A stretch of 64,000 nt of DNA from Pelobates cultripes (GCA_933207985.1 OW240912.1:198788101-198852100); one strand, 5' to 3'; positions 1 to 11,854 are shown, counted from the first letter of the stretch. Numbers and translations are program-made. The notes: generated by a model from the letters alone, not told the origin.

Positions 1-16
1 GTCGAAGTGATCTCGC

Positions 17-1142
17 TTAAAGACTATCCATTTTATTTTCTTTTTCGTTATTGGTCCGTTTAGACCATATAATAGCTCTTCCAGTATCGTCCAGTAGCGT
101 TTCTCGCATGGAGTTCCTCAAGTTCTGTACCGTCGTTAAATTGTTCGGTGTAGAATTAGATTTATGTTGTTGTTCCGCCTTCCTTAAGGATTCCAAGAGA
201 GAAGACAATAGTAGAGATTTGCGTTTCTTCTTTAGTGTCACTTCACAAATCAGTATACCTGTGATGACTGCTTTATGGGCTGCCCACACCTTAGCCATCA
301 GCAGGCCCGACTCAGTTTCTCTAGCAAAGTACTCATTAAGTTCTTTTCGAATCGTTTCAACTTCCGCCGGATCCTGGAGCAAAGAGGTATTCAATTTGCA
401 AGACTAAGCGGACACCATGCATAGTTTATCAAGTGTCAGTGAAATGTCTGCATGATCTGACCACGTTATGGAGCCCACCTTTGATTCTGAGACTTTAGGT
501 ACGGTCAGGGGATTCACTAAGAACAGATCTATCTTCGAAAAGGTGTCATAGGAAGACGAATAAAAAGTATAGTCGCTATCGTCAGGATGGTGCACTCTCC
601 AAATATCTGTAAGGCCTGTGTGCTGTATAAAGGTGTGTAATCACTTGTCCTGTCCACCCCGTCTATGGGACCGCAGAAGGCCACTACTAAACCCCCGTCG
701 CTGGGCATGGTGCCGCATTAAAGTCCCCCCCCACTATAACCATGCCATGTCGTAAAGTATTAACTATAAGAGTGAACTCTGTCCAGAAATCTTTGGATAG
801 GTCGTTAGGGGCATATAGATTAAGAATGTGGATAGTATGTGAGAACAAAGTCCCCGATACAAGTAGAAAGCGCCCAACTGGGTCTGCATGAACCTTACTT
901 AACCTGATCGGGCATCTATGATGTATAAGGATAGCTACTCCATTCCTCTTATTGACGGCCCTAGATTCGTACGTAGTAATGAAGGTATGATCTTTGAGGG
1001 CAAATTTTGCCGACGCCGGTAAGTGTGTCTCCTGCAGGAAAGCTATGTCGGGGTACAAACGTTTAAATTCCCTAAACATAAGACGTCGTTTTTTGGGAGC
1101 GTTAAGGCCTTTAACATTTAAAGACATTAATTTCACAGGCAT
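17..1142 (-). pseudogene. L1 ORF2 N-terminal endonuclease (broken, partial)
   Basis: The frame opens at 1142 with an exonuclease-endonuclease-phosphatase domain. Visible are the N-V-K-G-L-N metal and substrate site near the start, Q-E-T-H with the catalytic glutamate around residue 38, and G-G-D-F-N-A near residue 138. Frame then shifts; 595-404 carries the Y-T-F-Y-S and W-S-D-H-A motifs that end the endonuclease fold, and 394-17 is the linker before reverse transcriptase. This enzyme nicks target DNA to prime reverse transcription. At least two frame breaks (near 690 and 400) rule out function. The reverse transcriptase itself lies beyond the window. Confidence 0.82.
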
Positions 1143-2148
1143 GTTGTGTCTACTGAGGTATTGCGATGTATATATGTGTGCTGCTCTCCCGCGGAGAAAA
1201 CCCCCTGGTCAACAGCAGCCCTACAAAGGACAAGAGCGTTGAATACATGTAGGGACATATACATAGGCCCCACCCCACAGAGTAAGGTAACAATCGACAG
1301 GGGGAATCCCCAAATCTCTAAGCGCTAAGGCCCGGAAAGGGGGGCTTCACGGGGGCAATCAAAGGGACCGAGACCCAAATCGATGGAAACCCCCAAGCAT
1401 TCATCCTCTGCGCTTAATATATCATTCTAGCTACTCAAAGGAAGGCTACCGCATCTGCTCCATAGGCCGGGCATAAAAGGGGGGCAGGAAGAGCAGGGAA
1501 TCGGGCAGGGACTCAAGCTGGGAGCAAACCCAAGGGGACAGCCAATAGTGAACAGTACGAAGGGGCGATACGGGGGGATGGGACCGATGTCATCTATATA
1601 CTTTTGCGCTATACCTCGCCATGTATTGTCCCTGCTTTCGGCAGTTGAAAGGTTGAACACTGAGCATTAAAAACATATCTAGCAAAACAATCTTAATAGC
1701 AGCATCTGCCGCCGCCCACCGCCCCCCGCATTCCAAGATTGTACATCAATAAAGAGTTATCGCCCCCCCCCGTCCAAAATGAGCATATATGGCGGACAAC
1801 CTCACCATGAGTCCCCGTGGAGAGTGAGCCGCCATTGGAAGGTATATCGCCCGCCATTACCCCCTGCTACCCTCCCCCCGGCTGGAAAAAACTGGAAGCT
1901 TGACAACCCTAAGCCGCCCAATGTAGACTGGCTCCCTCCCGACACCCAGCCCTCTCACGGGTTTGGCCTCCCCAATAACCCCACGAAACTGGGTAAAAAC
2001 TTAAAGCATAATGAAACACCTTGGCGGGACAAAGCCCAAAGAGCCTCCCGCCCAACGATTCATAGTATGCCCGCCCGTATATCATCTCTGCCTGGGATAG
2101 ACCCCCATGAAATGCCGGTGGACGTGGATGAGCCGATACCCTCGAGCC
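1143..2148 (-). other. L1 copy A spacer between ORF1 and ORF2
   Basis: About 1 kb separates the ORF1 stop from the ORF2 start. It is C/G-rich with several runs of C or G (for example near 1762-1772). The longest open stretch here is on the opposite strand (1779-2207), is proline-rich and matches no domain I recognise. Most L1s have a far shorter spacer, so this is either a lineage trait or an old insertion that I cannot resolve. Confidence 0.5.
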
Positions 2149-3014
2149 TCACTCACCCGCCGTGTACCATTCGCAAGGGAGGGGACACAATTCCTCTGCC
2201 GAGGTAGTCGGCACCGCCAACTTCCCCGAGGCCTGGATCCCCAACTCACGCAGGAATGCCGCTGGGTCGCCATCTGGGTGCAAGACTTTAGTGCGCCCTT
2301 CTCTGAAGGCCATCAGCTGAAAAGGGTGGCCCCAAGCATATTTAACAGAGTGCTTTTGGAGTAGCTCGGTGATTGGGCGCCACTCACGCTGCCTCTGCAA
2401 AGTGGCCTGTATCAGATCCTGATATAAGGCCAATTCTGCCCTTTTATATTTGATCAGGCCTTCTCTGCCGCGTCTCATCAGAGCTTCCTTTGAAAGAATT
2501 GAAATTTAATAATTACGTCTCGGGGCCTTTTGTCATCTGCCCGTTTTGCCCGTAGCGCCCGATGGGCCCTTTCAATGTGCCAGAAGTGGTCTGCCACATC
2601 AGGGAAAAGTGGCTTGAATATGGTAGAGACCACTTCAATTAGAGAGCCTTCCCCCTCCTGCTCTGGGAGGCCACGTAATCGTACGTTATTCCGCCTGGAT
2701 CAGTTACCCAGGTTGTCAAGCACGGATTCAGCCGTCGCCAATCTGGATGTTAAGTGATTGATCTGTGCAGCGGCTTCATTGTGGGCCACAACCGTGGACT
2801 CCATCCTCACACCCAAGGCCTGGATCTCCACCTTCACCTCGGCAATATTTCTGGCGATTTCCGTGGCCAGGTAAGTACGTACCTCAGCCAATGTAGCCAG
2901 AATCTGTTTAGTGTCTGTCTCTGGCCTACCAGGGGCAGTGCCAGTTCCCGAGCTGGAGGGAGAGGTCGGTGCCCCCGGACTATCCCGTCCGCCATCTTGG
3001 GTGCTCAGCCTCAT
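2149..3014 (-). pseudogene. L1 ORF1 RNA-binding protein (broken)
   Basis: ORF1 encodes the L1 RNA chaperone that trimerises and coats element RNA. The first part (3014-2700) is a Ser/Pro-rich head followed by a heptad-like coiled coil rich in Ala, Glu, Val and Leu. The middle part carries an RRM-like stretch with N-x-V-R-L-R-G-L-P. The last part (2478-2149) is the C-terminal domain with L-Y-Q-D-L and the typical aromatic Y-A-W-G-H-P-F motif. The three parts are in different frames, broken near 2700 and 2500, so it cannot make the protein. Confidence 0.75.
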
Positions 3015-3233
3015 AGCGCGGAAGGCCGCAAACAGGTCTGTTACCGTGGCACACTGCTCTGGCTGCGTCTTGGGCTGTTTCCTCGGGGCCCGTATCCATC
3101 GTGGTTCCCCCGTAGTTAATCGCTATTTGTACCGTGTTTCTCGGCTTTTGTTAGCTGTTGGCATTATGGTCCTAGCGGATCTTCACCCGGACACGTCCAG
3201 CTCGCTCTGACAGCAGATCATGCCCCCCAGCTG

Positions 3234-3740
3234 TTATGTTTATTTTTATTTATTTATTTATAAAATATTTTACCAGGAAGGATACATTGAGATTTTTTTC
3301 ATTTTCAAGTATGTCTTGGGTCCACAAAACATTGCATTGATACAATAGGGTACAATAACATACAAAACCAATATTAATACACAATATATACAAAATTTAT
3401 CATAGAACAGGTAAGAAATATATAATCAACCATGACAGGTGCATTCTGTTTTGAGATATGTAGAGAGGGATCTTTGAAAGTGTGCGGGTGGTTGTTCCAT
3501 AATTGTGGTGCTCTGTAGGAAAATGAGGATTGAGCTGCTTTCTTTTTGTATTGAGGTAGACTAAATAAAGTGTTGGTACTGGATCAGAGGTTATAGGAGG
3601 TAAGAACAGCTGGGAAGAGCAGTATTCTCAGGTAGGGTAAGTATGACAGTCTGGCCATCCTTATATACAGAGACTTGTTATATAAGAATTTTCAGTGGTG
3701 TAGGAGATACTTACTGATTACTTTGGTTCTACATGATTGA
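3234..3740. repeat. AT-rich interspersed repeat of unassigned family
   Basis: It begins with a TTTATTTATTTA run followed by a conserved-looking block (AAATATTTTACCAGGAAGG) of a kind I associate with dispersed anuran repeats. No ORF, clear terminal repeat or target duplication was found. Boundaries are approximate. It may be the end of a DNA transposon or a SINE-like sequence. Confidence 0.4.
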
Positions 3741-4317
3741 AGGCCCAAGACAATGCCTTAGAAGGATCAGTAATACTACTTATAATTACCAGAGAACCCT
3801 ACCAGCTTCTTCCAGTTTCTTGGATTGTCAGCTCCAGGGGAACACCCAGTGCCACCCTCGTCCCTACTGGCCTACTTGGTCAGGAGGCCAGGAGGGACAA
3901 GGGATCCAGTTCTAAAAATGGTAATCGACATACGTTTTGGATGCCCTGGAGCTGGGATGATGTAGGTGCTGTGTGAGATTTTACTTCTAGCAAATACCCA
4001 TAAACCTGTAATACATCTCCTAAGTGCTCTTGATTAAAAACAAGAGAGATTTTCTACATTAATGAACTTTTATCGTTGCTTCAATTTACAGTCTCCTGAA
4101 GGCGAATTATAACAATACCATTTTTAAGTTGTCCAGGTAGACATTACATACAGTGTCATGTTTACCTTCTGCTTATGAAGTTTATATATTGTTTATATTA
4201 AATGGATAATAAAAATTGCTAAATAAGAAATTGAAGGGCTACAATTGCGTGTTGAGGTATCAAAATTCACATCAAATACATAACAACATATGTTTATGTC
4301 CGTTGTAGTATACATTA
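3741..4317. other. Unannotated intronic or intergenic sequence
   Basis: No gene, splice-site pair or recognisable element seen. Short open frames at 3733-3976 have no domain and no codon signature that I trust. Confidence 0.4.
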
Positions 4318-4440
4318 TTTATTTATTACTGGCATTTAGAAAGCGCCAACATATTCCGCAGCGCTGTACAATTAGGGGAGAACGTACAATACAGAAATAC
4401 AAAAGATGAAAAGGGCCCTGCCCATGAGCTGACATCTAAC
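4318..4440 (+). repeat. Short dispersed repeat with AAGCGCCAACATATTCCGCA core
   Basis: The block opens with a TTTATTTATTACTGGCATTTA stretch and contains a strongly recognisable core (AAGCGCCAACATATTCCGCA, then GCGCTGTACA). This motif is widespread in amphibian DNA, usually as the end of a transposon-derived repeat. Family assignment is not possible here. Confidence 0.45.
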
Positions 4441-4529
4441 AATTGAGCTCTTTTATCCAAAGTGCTTGGTTAGATAGCCCATGAGCTTAATTAAGGCAAT
4501 GCCTAGATCAGTGTTTTTTAAAAACATTT

Positions 4530-5566
4530 TTGTCCTTGACACAACTTATGTACACAGCGTTGGCTGTATCGCTTTATTATAAGGCCTGGCTGGAACAGAT
4601 ACCACAGAAACAGGTAGACTGTAGAAAGATATGGGAGGGGGAAAGGGGAGCAAAACTATTGGATGATTGGCTACGGGCGTTAAATGGTTTAAAGAAGTGG
4701 ACAGAATGTTATTCACATGTGGAAGCCCACAGAAAATTGTTATATGGGTGGTATTTGACACCTGTGAAGCTTCACAAGATGTTCCCAGTAGTCTCCCCTA
4801 CGTGCTGGAGATGCGTGAGGGAGGACGGGAACTTGCTGCACATCTGGTGGTCGTGTTGTGGTATCCGCCCATTGTGGGGCGATGTCCTGTCTCTCCTCTC
4901 TGCCCTAGGTATAAAGTTGCCATTAATTACTATAGACATATGTCTATAGTAATTTTGTTCCCAAAAGATCTGAATATGGTAAACACCATCAATTGGTGGG
5001 TAGGATAATGTTGGCAGTTAGAAATCTTATAGCTGCTAACTGGAAGCAAACTCGTTGTCTAAAATTTTCTCAACTTAAAGATAAAAGTCAACAGTTTTAC
5101 ATTTATGAACATATGTCTGTGGAGGCCTTGGGAGAGATATTACTATGATGGGGGGGAATACCAGGCTTTGAGGATGAAGAGCAATCTATGGAAATTAACA
5201 CATTTAGGAAGGTTAAGATTGGCTATCATGGATTAAACAAATTAGTTTACTGAGGTAATTTAGTGTACTCAGTATGGAAATAAATGTATTGATCTCACTG
5301 ATTCATTGACCTTGTGGACGTTACTGACGGAAAATAACCTGAGCGGTAAATCAGTTTTATTTCAGACCATGATTTTTTATTTTTATTTTTGTGATTGAAG
5401 TTGTATTTTGTACCTTGATTTATATGGGCTACTTAATGCATTGTGTACAGGACGCATAACATTCTGAGATATGTTCTGTACTACAACTAATTGTAACTAT
5501 GTAATTTTTTTTGTTTTCTTGAAAGAAAAAACATGAATAAAATATAAATTAAAAAAATAAATAAAA
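4530..5566 (+). mobile_element. L1-like LINE (copy B), 3' fragment
   Basis: A 5'-truncated L1 consisting of the last part of ORF2 plus 3' UTR, ending in an A-rich tail with AATAAA-like signals at about 5534-5566. The coding part (4530-4990) shows K-L-L-Y-G-W-Y-L-T-P and a Cys-His knuckle C-W-R-C-x5-G-N-L-L-H-I-W-W-S-C, the standard end of frog L1 ORF2. Severe 5' truncation is typical of incomplete target-primed reverse transcription. Unrelated to copy A at the level visible. Confidence 0.78.
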
Positions 5567-6576
5567 GGGTCTCCATTACACTTGGGAATGAAGTTCTAGT
5601 AAAGTAATTTATTACTGGCAGTTGCCTGTGGACCTGGTGAGTATTGTGTGCCTTCCTACTGCTGAAGACCCACTATAATGATCTGGGTGCCCATTTTTAA
5701 AAAATCTTTATTTGTAAGTTTTTATTTTTGAGAAATTTCAGTAGAAAAAAAAAAAAGGACCGAGGCCCTATTTTTAGTCCTAATTCAAGGGTGCATGATG
5801 GGAGACATAGTCCATAAAATCTGTAGTGCCGGAGGTTGCCTACNNNNNNNNNNNNNNNNNNNNNNNNNNNNNNNNNNNNNNNNNNNNNNNNNNNNNNNNN
5901 NNNNNNNNNNNNNNNNNNNNNNNNNNNNNNNNNNNNNNNNNNNCTCTAGTCTAGAATAGCGTCTCACAGATTATAAAAGCGATAAAAAGCTTAAATCTTA
6001 CACATATTAAATTAACCTTTTAACTTGTGCAATAAGATGTAATACTATGTACTGATTCTACTCAGGTGGCATATCAATTCTAAAATGCATTGCAACACTT
6101 TACATTTGATGTACATCAAATTATATGCATTCAAGAAACCAGTGAAAACTTGGCATAATGAGGTAGCAAGTCCTTGTCTCCAGTCCTGCTATACCAAATA
6201 TGTCAAGAGAAGCTAAAGCCTTCATTAGTTTTAAATATTCATTCTTATATTATGATATTTACACGTTTGCAGCTTTCTGTGAAAAAGATTGTGCTATAAC
6301 TGTGTTCATGAAACAGTAAATGAAGCTACTGTTAAGCTGACAGCACCCGCCTTATGGCAGCTATCAGCTTGAACAGCAATATCATTCATCTTTTCCAAAG
6401 AATGAAACATCTACCACATATGTCAAAAAAAAAATAAAAAACCCTGGCAGACAATGGTTAGCTACTTTCTTGTTTAGGCAGAGTTCACTGCAGAAAACTG
6501 CAAATCCCGGAAAGGTGAGTAGTTTTGTTTAGTTTTTACATTATTAAATCCTTGGTTTTTTAAAACAATTTTTTTA
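5567..6576. other. Unannotated AT-rich stretch with 100-base gap
   Basis: AT-rich sequence with no recognised gene or element; an assembly gap occupies 5844-5943. I looked for PITHD1 upstream exons here and saw none. Confidence 0.4.
5844..5943. other. Assembly gap (100 N)
   Basis: One hundred consecutive N, the conventional length for a gap of unknown size. Confidence 0.99.
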
Positions 6577-6948
6577 ATGCTTTATCTATATAATGCTTTA
6601 AAAACCGCTGGCAAACCGGACCCACTCTGTCACGAGATAACCTGGTGTTACAACCAGGTAGATTGCATAAATTACACCACTTCCCCCACCCTCTCCAATC
6701 TCCCCCAACATCTTCCTCCCCGAACACCCACCTTCCCCTTTCATCCCCCCCTTTTCCTTTTTATTTATTAATTTTTTTACTATATCTCACTCCCCCTCTC
6801 GACCCTCCTTACATCCAACTCCACTCTCGACCTCCTACTCGAGCCACTCCAATTGTAACTTTCTCAGTAGCCAAACATATTCTCTGGGCATTCCCACATC
6901 CTCCTCCCTAGAGACACATAGACCCACGGAGGAGAACCAGAACTCAAC

Positions 6949-7568
6949 ATGCCGTCTTCTCTGTCCTGCACACCCATAAATTGCAAAGGTTTGAACAACC
7001 CTTCAAAACTCCACCAACTTCTGAGATCAGTGAACAGAACCCAAGCCCAAATCATCCTGCTCCAGGAGACCCATTTCACCCAGGCCAGACCATTCCATCT
7101 TCTAAGCCGACACTTTGACAAATTTTTCCTAGCTACCTCCCCAACGGAAAAGCAGAACGGAGTTGCAATCCTACTTCACAAATCTTTGCCCCTAACAGTG
7201 GACCGAACTATATCGGACCCCCAAGGCCGATATGTAACGATAGCGGGTCACATTGGACCCTGTGTTTATGCACCCAACACACCTACCTCCTCCTTCTGAC
7301 AGACCTTGCAAGCTCACCTCTCGCTCTTCTCCTCACATCACCTGATTGTAGGGGGTGATTACAACGCCACCTTGTCTCCCTCCATAGATAGACACAAAGC
7401 AGTAACAGCCACAAAACATCGACCGCCTACAGCTAAATCGGATAAACTCTTCTAAACCTTTGTATCCCGCACACGTTTCTTAGACGCCTGGGGACTGCAA
7501 AACCCAAATTCCTGAGACTACACTTTCTTCTCCCACCCCCACCAATGACACTCTCGTATAGACCTGTT
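6949..7568 (+). pseudogene. L1 ORF2 endonuclease, first part (copy C)
   Basis: The ATG at 6949 opens an endonuclease with N-C-K-G-L-N, L-L-Q-E-T-H-F (catalytic Glu) and K-Q-N-G-V-A-I-L motifs. The frame breaks near 7300, then GGDYNATLS at about 7351 and the D-Y-T-F-F-S-H motif near 7518 follow in another frame. Coding sequence stops at the insertion point of copy D, inside the S-R-I-D-L-F motif. Confidence 0.75.
7555..7568. repeat. Target site duplication of L1 copy D, left copy
   Basis: CGTATAGACCTGTT occurs here and again at 11855-11868, exactly flanking a minus-strand element whose poly(A) reads as a T run from 7569. A 14-bp direct repeat is the expected product of L1 target-primed insertion. 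Confidence 0.9.
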
Positions 7569-7987
7569 TTTTTTTGTTTTTTTTGGACTTCAACTTCATA
7601 AATTATTCTTTATTACATTTTATCACGTACCAGGCTGGATAAACAATTAAGTTAGTACAAATATTAATTCAATACAATTCTCCAACGGCACATAAATAAA
7701 ATGCATCAAGTAAGACTTAAAAATTATTTTAAATCTGTCAATTATCTATTGACAATATTGTTATATGTCCCCCATATGTGTGAAACATATTAAAAAACAA
7801 ACAAAAAATAAACAAAACAAGACAGGTCTGCGCGACCGGGTGTATCTACCCTCCCCATATATTAGAAACTGTAAGAAAAATAGGGAATTAAACTTTAAAC
7901 CTATCTGGATGCGAACTCAGCCAGGGTTCCCATATCTTTATATATAAACCAAAATTTTGAAAAAAAGAAAAATATAATTTTTCTATC

Positions 7988-8302
7988 TTACATTGGAAGT
8001 CTATTTGATTCAATACCAAGTTCAGATGGATTTCTTGTTTTTTCCTCCACGTTCTTTAATTTCATGGCCATAAAGATCTGAATGGTCAAAAATTTGCCAT
8101 TTTTATTGAGATTATCTATATTTAACTGTAAAATGGCTTTTCCTGGATATGCAATAATGCTCTTCTTTAGAATGTCAGAGATTATTTGAAAAACTTTAAT
8201 CCATGTATTGCTAACTAATCTACAAGACCACCAAATATGTTCGAACGTTCCTTCTCGTAATCCACATCTCCAACATAATGCACAGTGATTAGAATCTATA
8301 TT
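7988..8302 (-). pseudogene. L1 ORF2 C-terminal Cys-His domain (copy D)
   Basis: The minus strand shows C-W-R-C-G-L-R-E-G-T-F-E-H-I-W-W-S-C around 8280-8225, the knuckle that closes frog L1 ORF2 proteins. It is separated from the RT part by the copy E insertion. Confidence 0.75.
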
Positions 8303-10341
8303 ATGGAACCTGAAACGGAGCGGACGCCATCTCTGCCTGCTCCTAACAAGCCTGAAACAAATCTGCAAACATCCTGCAAATGAACCAACCGATTGCCAGA
8401 CCCACCTCGAAACCGGCATCGGGGTGACGAAGCGCACACATTAATGCCTTTCTTTCAACCCCAGAGATCTGGCAAGGTGAAACGGAGGCTCAAGGCCTAT
8501 CCCTCGCCGACCATCTCTGGGCTCGAGGACTTCCTAGGCGGGGTGTACAGCCGGGGTGAGCATATGCTATCAAGCGACCCCTTGCCAACCCACAACGATA
8601 CCCCAACGAATATGGGGAGACGTACGCAAAAAGCACAGTCCGAACACCCAGCAGAGCAGCCTGACATAGGGGCTCTACTACAGAGACAGACACAATCCAA
8701 GATGGCCACGGAGGCTCAACAAACTCCGACACGACCTGTGCTGCATCTCATACTCCAACACAAACGGAGAATAACAGTGAGTACACCCTGACACCACCAC
8801 AGGCACCACCTGACAACACACTGGCCACCAAACAGGACCTCCTTAATTGGGTGCAAGACATCAAGGAGACACTGGCCACAGATGTGGGCCTACTTAAAGG
8901 GGAAGTACAAAAAGTAACTGAAAGAGTAAGGGTGACAGAGGAGAGCATCGTGAACATTCAAACAGACATCACACAAGTAAAAGAAGCAATACAACAAATG
9001 CAGACTACCCAAATGGGACTCTCCCTACAACTGTCGACCCACGAAGACCGAGCTCGGCACAATCACGTTAAAATACGAGGGATACACCCCGATGAACACC
9101 AGATGAACTGCCTCACTATGTGAGAAGGCTTCTGACCACCATTCTACCGCCAGCAACAGCTAGGAAGAGGCTCCTTGATGGGCTCTACAGGCTCCCACCC
9201 TCGAAAACTATGCCCAACACAACTCCCAGGGATGTTATCTTACGCTGTGCCACCACACAGGACAAAAACAACATCATGTCGGCAGTACGGGACAAAACCC
9301 CCTTGACCTTTGAAAACGCACAGCTGTTATTTTTCCAGGACTTAACCAGAACCACCCTTCAGTGGCGCCGAACACTGTCCCACTTTACAAACCAACTGCG
9401 CGCCGCAGGGGTGCCATACCGCTGGGGTGCACCTCGATCCCTGCTAATCACTCACAATGGGACCACGCACGGAGTTTCCACTCCCACAGAAGTACCTGTG
9501 GTGCTCACCAAGATGGGTCTATCGGCAAGAAACGACACAGCAGAGACCACTGCACAGAGATGGGATCCAGACAACACTGTACCATTCACCCCGAGAAACA
9601 TGACACCGACAAACCGGGCCACCTGAATCACAACGGCTAGAAAGCACTCTTAGAACCACACAAAGTCCCTGGAGACGGGACGGTGTAAATGACTGCTCCA
9701 GCCACGGAAGACTTATGGTTTTCCTTTAGAATGTTTCTTCTTAAAAGTTAAATTTTTTATTTTTTTTATTTTTTTTCCTCCTCTCTTATGTATATAATTG
9801 CCATATTGTTATTGCCTTGTGCGACATATGTCACTGCGAAACCCTAGACACACGGGTGCCCAGTCCACCAACATTGAACGCACGTTCACCCACAGCCTGA
9901 CCAAGATATCTTGACACAAGACCCGCTCACATAAGACATGCTGAGCAACTTTATCATACTCAACCTCAGTGAGTTGGGCCACCCGGCACCACGAACCGCC
10001 ACGAGCCCGGGGACATAATGCACCTGAACACAACCATCACACAGCTCTCTTGACCACCCATAGTAGGAGACATCCTGGCACAACACCACACGAACACCTG
10101 TAATACAGCACCCTGTAACCTTGAAAACTACAACTGTTACCCACACACACCACTCCTGCTGACACACACCCTTTCACCTTTTGTCTTATACTAAAAATAA
10201 AAATGTGCGCAAACCTCAAATGCCATAATGTTACACCAACTGAACCGCTTGAAATTATGACTCCTGCTGTTGTGGCAGAGTACGCATGTATGTAAACGCA
10301 AGCACAATGTAATAATAAAGAATTAAAAAAAAAAAAAAAAA
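8303..10341 (+). mobile_element. ORF1-only L1-like retroposon (copy E)
   Basis: A roughly 2.0 kb + strand unit with a short 5' leader, an ORF1-type coding region (8393-9626), about 700 bp of 3' non-coding DNA and a pure poly(A) tail (10325-10342) after AATAAAGAATT. AGAATCTATATT flanks it at 8291-8302 and 10342-10353. No endonuclease or reverse transcriptase sequence is present. It therefore inserted as a complete poly(A) RNA lacking ORF2, like the mammalian half-L1 (HAL1) elements, or as an internally deleted or early-polyadenylated L1 transcript mobilised in trans. It is the innermost layer of the nest, so the youngest of the three L1s here. Confidence 0.82.
8393..9626 (+). pseudogene. L1 ORF1 RNA-binding protein (copy E)
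   Basis: First segment (8393-8791) is the basic N-terminal head. The second (8851-9123) is a clear coiled coil with heptads (L-K-G-E-V-Q-K-V, I-V-N-I-Q-T-D-I-T-Q-V) leading to the R-H-N-H-V-K-I-R-G-I start of the RRM. The third (9120-9626) is the rest of the RRM and the C-terminal domain with R-D-V-I-L-R and P-Y-R-W-G-A-P. Frame changes near 8790 and 9115 mean it is no longer one protein. The domain order matches L1 ORF1p. Confidence 0.78.
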
Positions 10342-10737
10342 AGAATCTATATTGTGCAGTCTAGTGGGGACTAGGTGCCACCTATGCATTATTTTATAGT
10401 GTAATTCTTGGATATTTAGGCAGTGTGTGACTCTCCCAACCTGTATCCAGCTGTTTCCCCATGTAATTAAATCTCTTTTCCTTGGTCTTTAGACCAAGCA
10501 GTATGTGCTCTAGGTTTAATTACTTTTTCCAAGGTTTTTAGAAAAAAGTAAGCTTTTAAAAAAATATTTTTGTTTGAATGGACAACAAAGATATTCTCTA
10601 ATGCTTCCATAGCGTTTGGTGTTAAAGTGGTTAGGAAGTGCCCAGTGAAATAATGCTTTATACGAATCAGATTTTAATCCCTAAGTAATCAATGCAATTA
10701 TCTTTCCACATGAATGGGAAATTATGTCTGAGTGAAA

Positions 10738-11640
10738 TCAAATCAGTCTGTTTTCACTGATTCCTACTGTCATAGTTTGGGATTTGTTAATATTGAGCTT
10801 GTAATTAGAGTTTTCCCCAAATAATTTAATCTCTTTTAAAAGGGCTTCTATTGAAGTTTCATAGTATGTTAATGTCTGCAGAATATCATCTGCATAGAGA
10901 CTAGCCTTGTTTTCCTTGTCGCCAATAGAGATGCCCATGATATCTTTATTATTTCTGATTCTTGCTGCCAATGGTTCTAAGGTGATAATATAGAGAAACG
11001 GAGCCAGAGGACATCCCTGTCTGGTACCGTTCCTGATTGTAAACCACTGGGAGGAGAAGCATTGCCCAACTATCATGGCTGTTTGATCAGAGTACAAAGC
11101 TGTAATTAGTTTTATTATGTTTTTCGCCAAAGTTAAGTCTTTTGAGAGTTGCTTCCAAAAAAGACCAGTCAACCCGATCAAATGCCTTTTCCATATCTAG
11201 AGAAAGGGTTACCATAGAGATTTTATTATTCAATGCATAGTCTATTATATCTATAATTTTCCTTGTATTGCCGTCTGGTTGATGCCCACTAACAAACCCA
11301 GTTTGATTATTATGAATTATAAGTGAAATTATTTTTTTAATTCTCTCTGCTAAAATAGCAGAGAAGATTTTAATGTCACTATTACTTAAAGAGATAGGTC
11401 TGTAGTTAGGTACAAGTTTTACGTCTTTCCCTTGCTTAGGAATAATGAGCGCTTGCAGCATTTCCCTAGGGAATGGTTTGTTATTCAAAATGTCATTAAA
11501 TACATTTGTTAGATTAGAAGAAATTACATGAGACATTTTTTTATAGAAGTAATTGGAAAAGCCGTCTGAGCCTGGAGATTTATTCTTTTTTAATTTATTG
11601 ATAGCTTGAATAACTTCTTTTGTATGAGTTGATTAGATAA
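10738..11640 (-). pseudogene. L1 reverse transcriptase (copy D)
   Basis: Minus-strand RT motifs: P-G-S-D-G near 11570, L-I-I-P-K-Q-G-K-D (about 11450), N-Y-R-P-I-S-L-S, D-M-E-K-A-F-D-R-V-D-W (first catalytic Asp, about 11190), G-T-R-Q-G-C-P-L-A-P (about 11020) and L-Y-A-D-D-I-L (catalytic pair, about 10890). One frame shift lies near 11130, between the D-R-V-D-W region and the next block; otherwise the RT is well preserved. Confidence 0.85.
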
Positions 11641-11854
11641 AAACTTTTCTGCACGATTACCCAAATAGAACCAATTCTGTTTTCATCTAATTAGGGTCTT
11701 ATTTGCTCTGTCTAACAGGAAGTCTCTAATTTTCCTCTTAGTTTGCTCGATTTCTAAGATGGTTTCTTGAATTTTGTGATTAATGCTCTCTAGTTCCTTC
11801 AATTTCAAATACCAATCTGCCAGGTATCAATAATTAAATTTCTTATTTTGGGCC

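Larger units (their letters stand above)
1..3233 (-). mobile_element. L1-like LINE (copy A), 5' part
   Basis: Read on the minus strand, this holds a GC-rich 5' UTR (about 3015-3233), ORF1 (3014 to 2149), a roughly 1 kb spacer and the start of ORF2 (1142 to 17), which runs off the left edge. The order ORF1 then ORF2 with an apurinic-type endonuclease at the ORF2 start is the L1 layout. Both frames carry stops and shifts, so the copy is dead. The right end, where AT-rich non-L1 repeat begins, is taken as the 5' end; its exact base is uncertain. It lies antisense to PITHD1, probably in its large intron. Confidence 0.8.
7569..11854 (-). mobile_element. L1-like LINE (copy D), 5'-truncated, nested in copy C
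   Basis: On the minus strand this is a truncated ORF2 and 3' UTR, ending in poly(A) seen as T-rich sequence at 7569-7584. It is bounded by a 14-bp target duplication. It is split by copy E between 8302 and 10342. The coding pieces are RT (11640 to 10738) and the C-terminal Cys-His domain (8437 to 7988). It is AT-richer than copies A, F and G, suggesting a different L1 lineage or older decay. Confidence 0.85.

Noticed and set aside
1779..2207. Open frame of 142 codons on the + strand
   Set aside because: Proline-rich, no domain, lies opposite the L1 spacer; probably a composition effect.
6577..6911. Two overlapping + strand frames before the L1 endonuclease
   Set aside because: C/T-rich low complexity in the L1 spacer, no ORF1 motifs.
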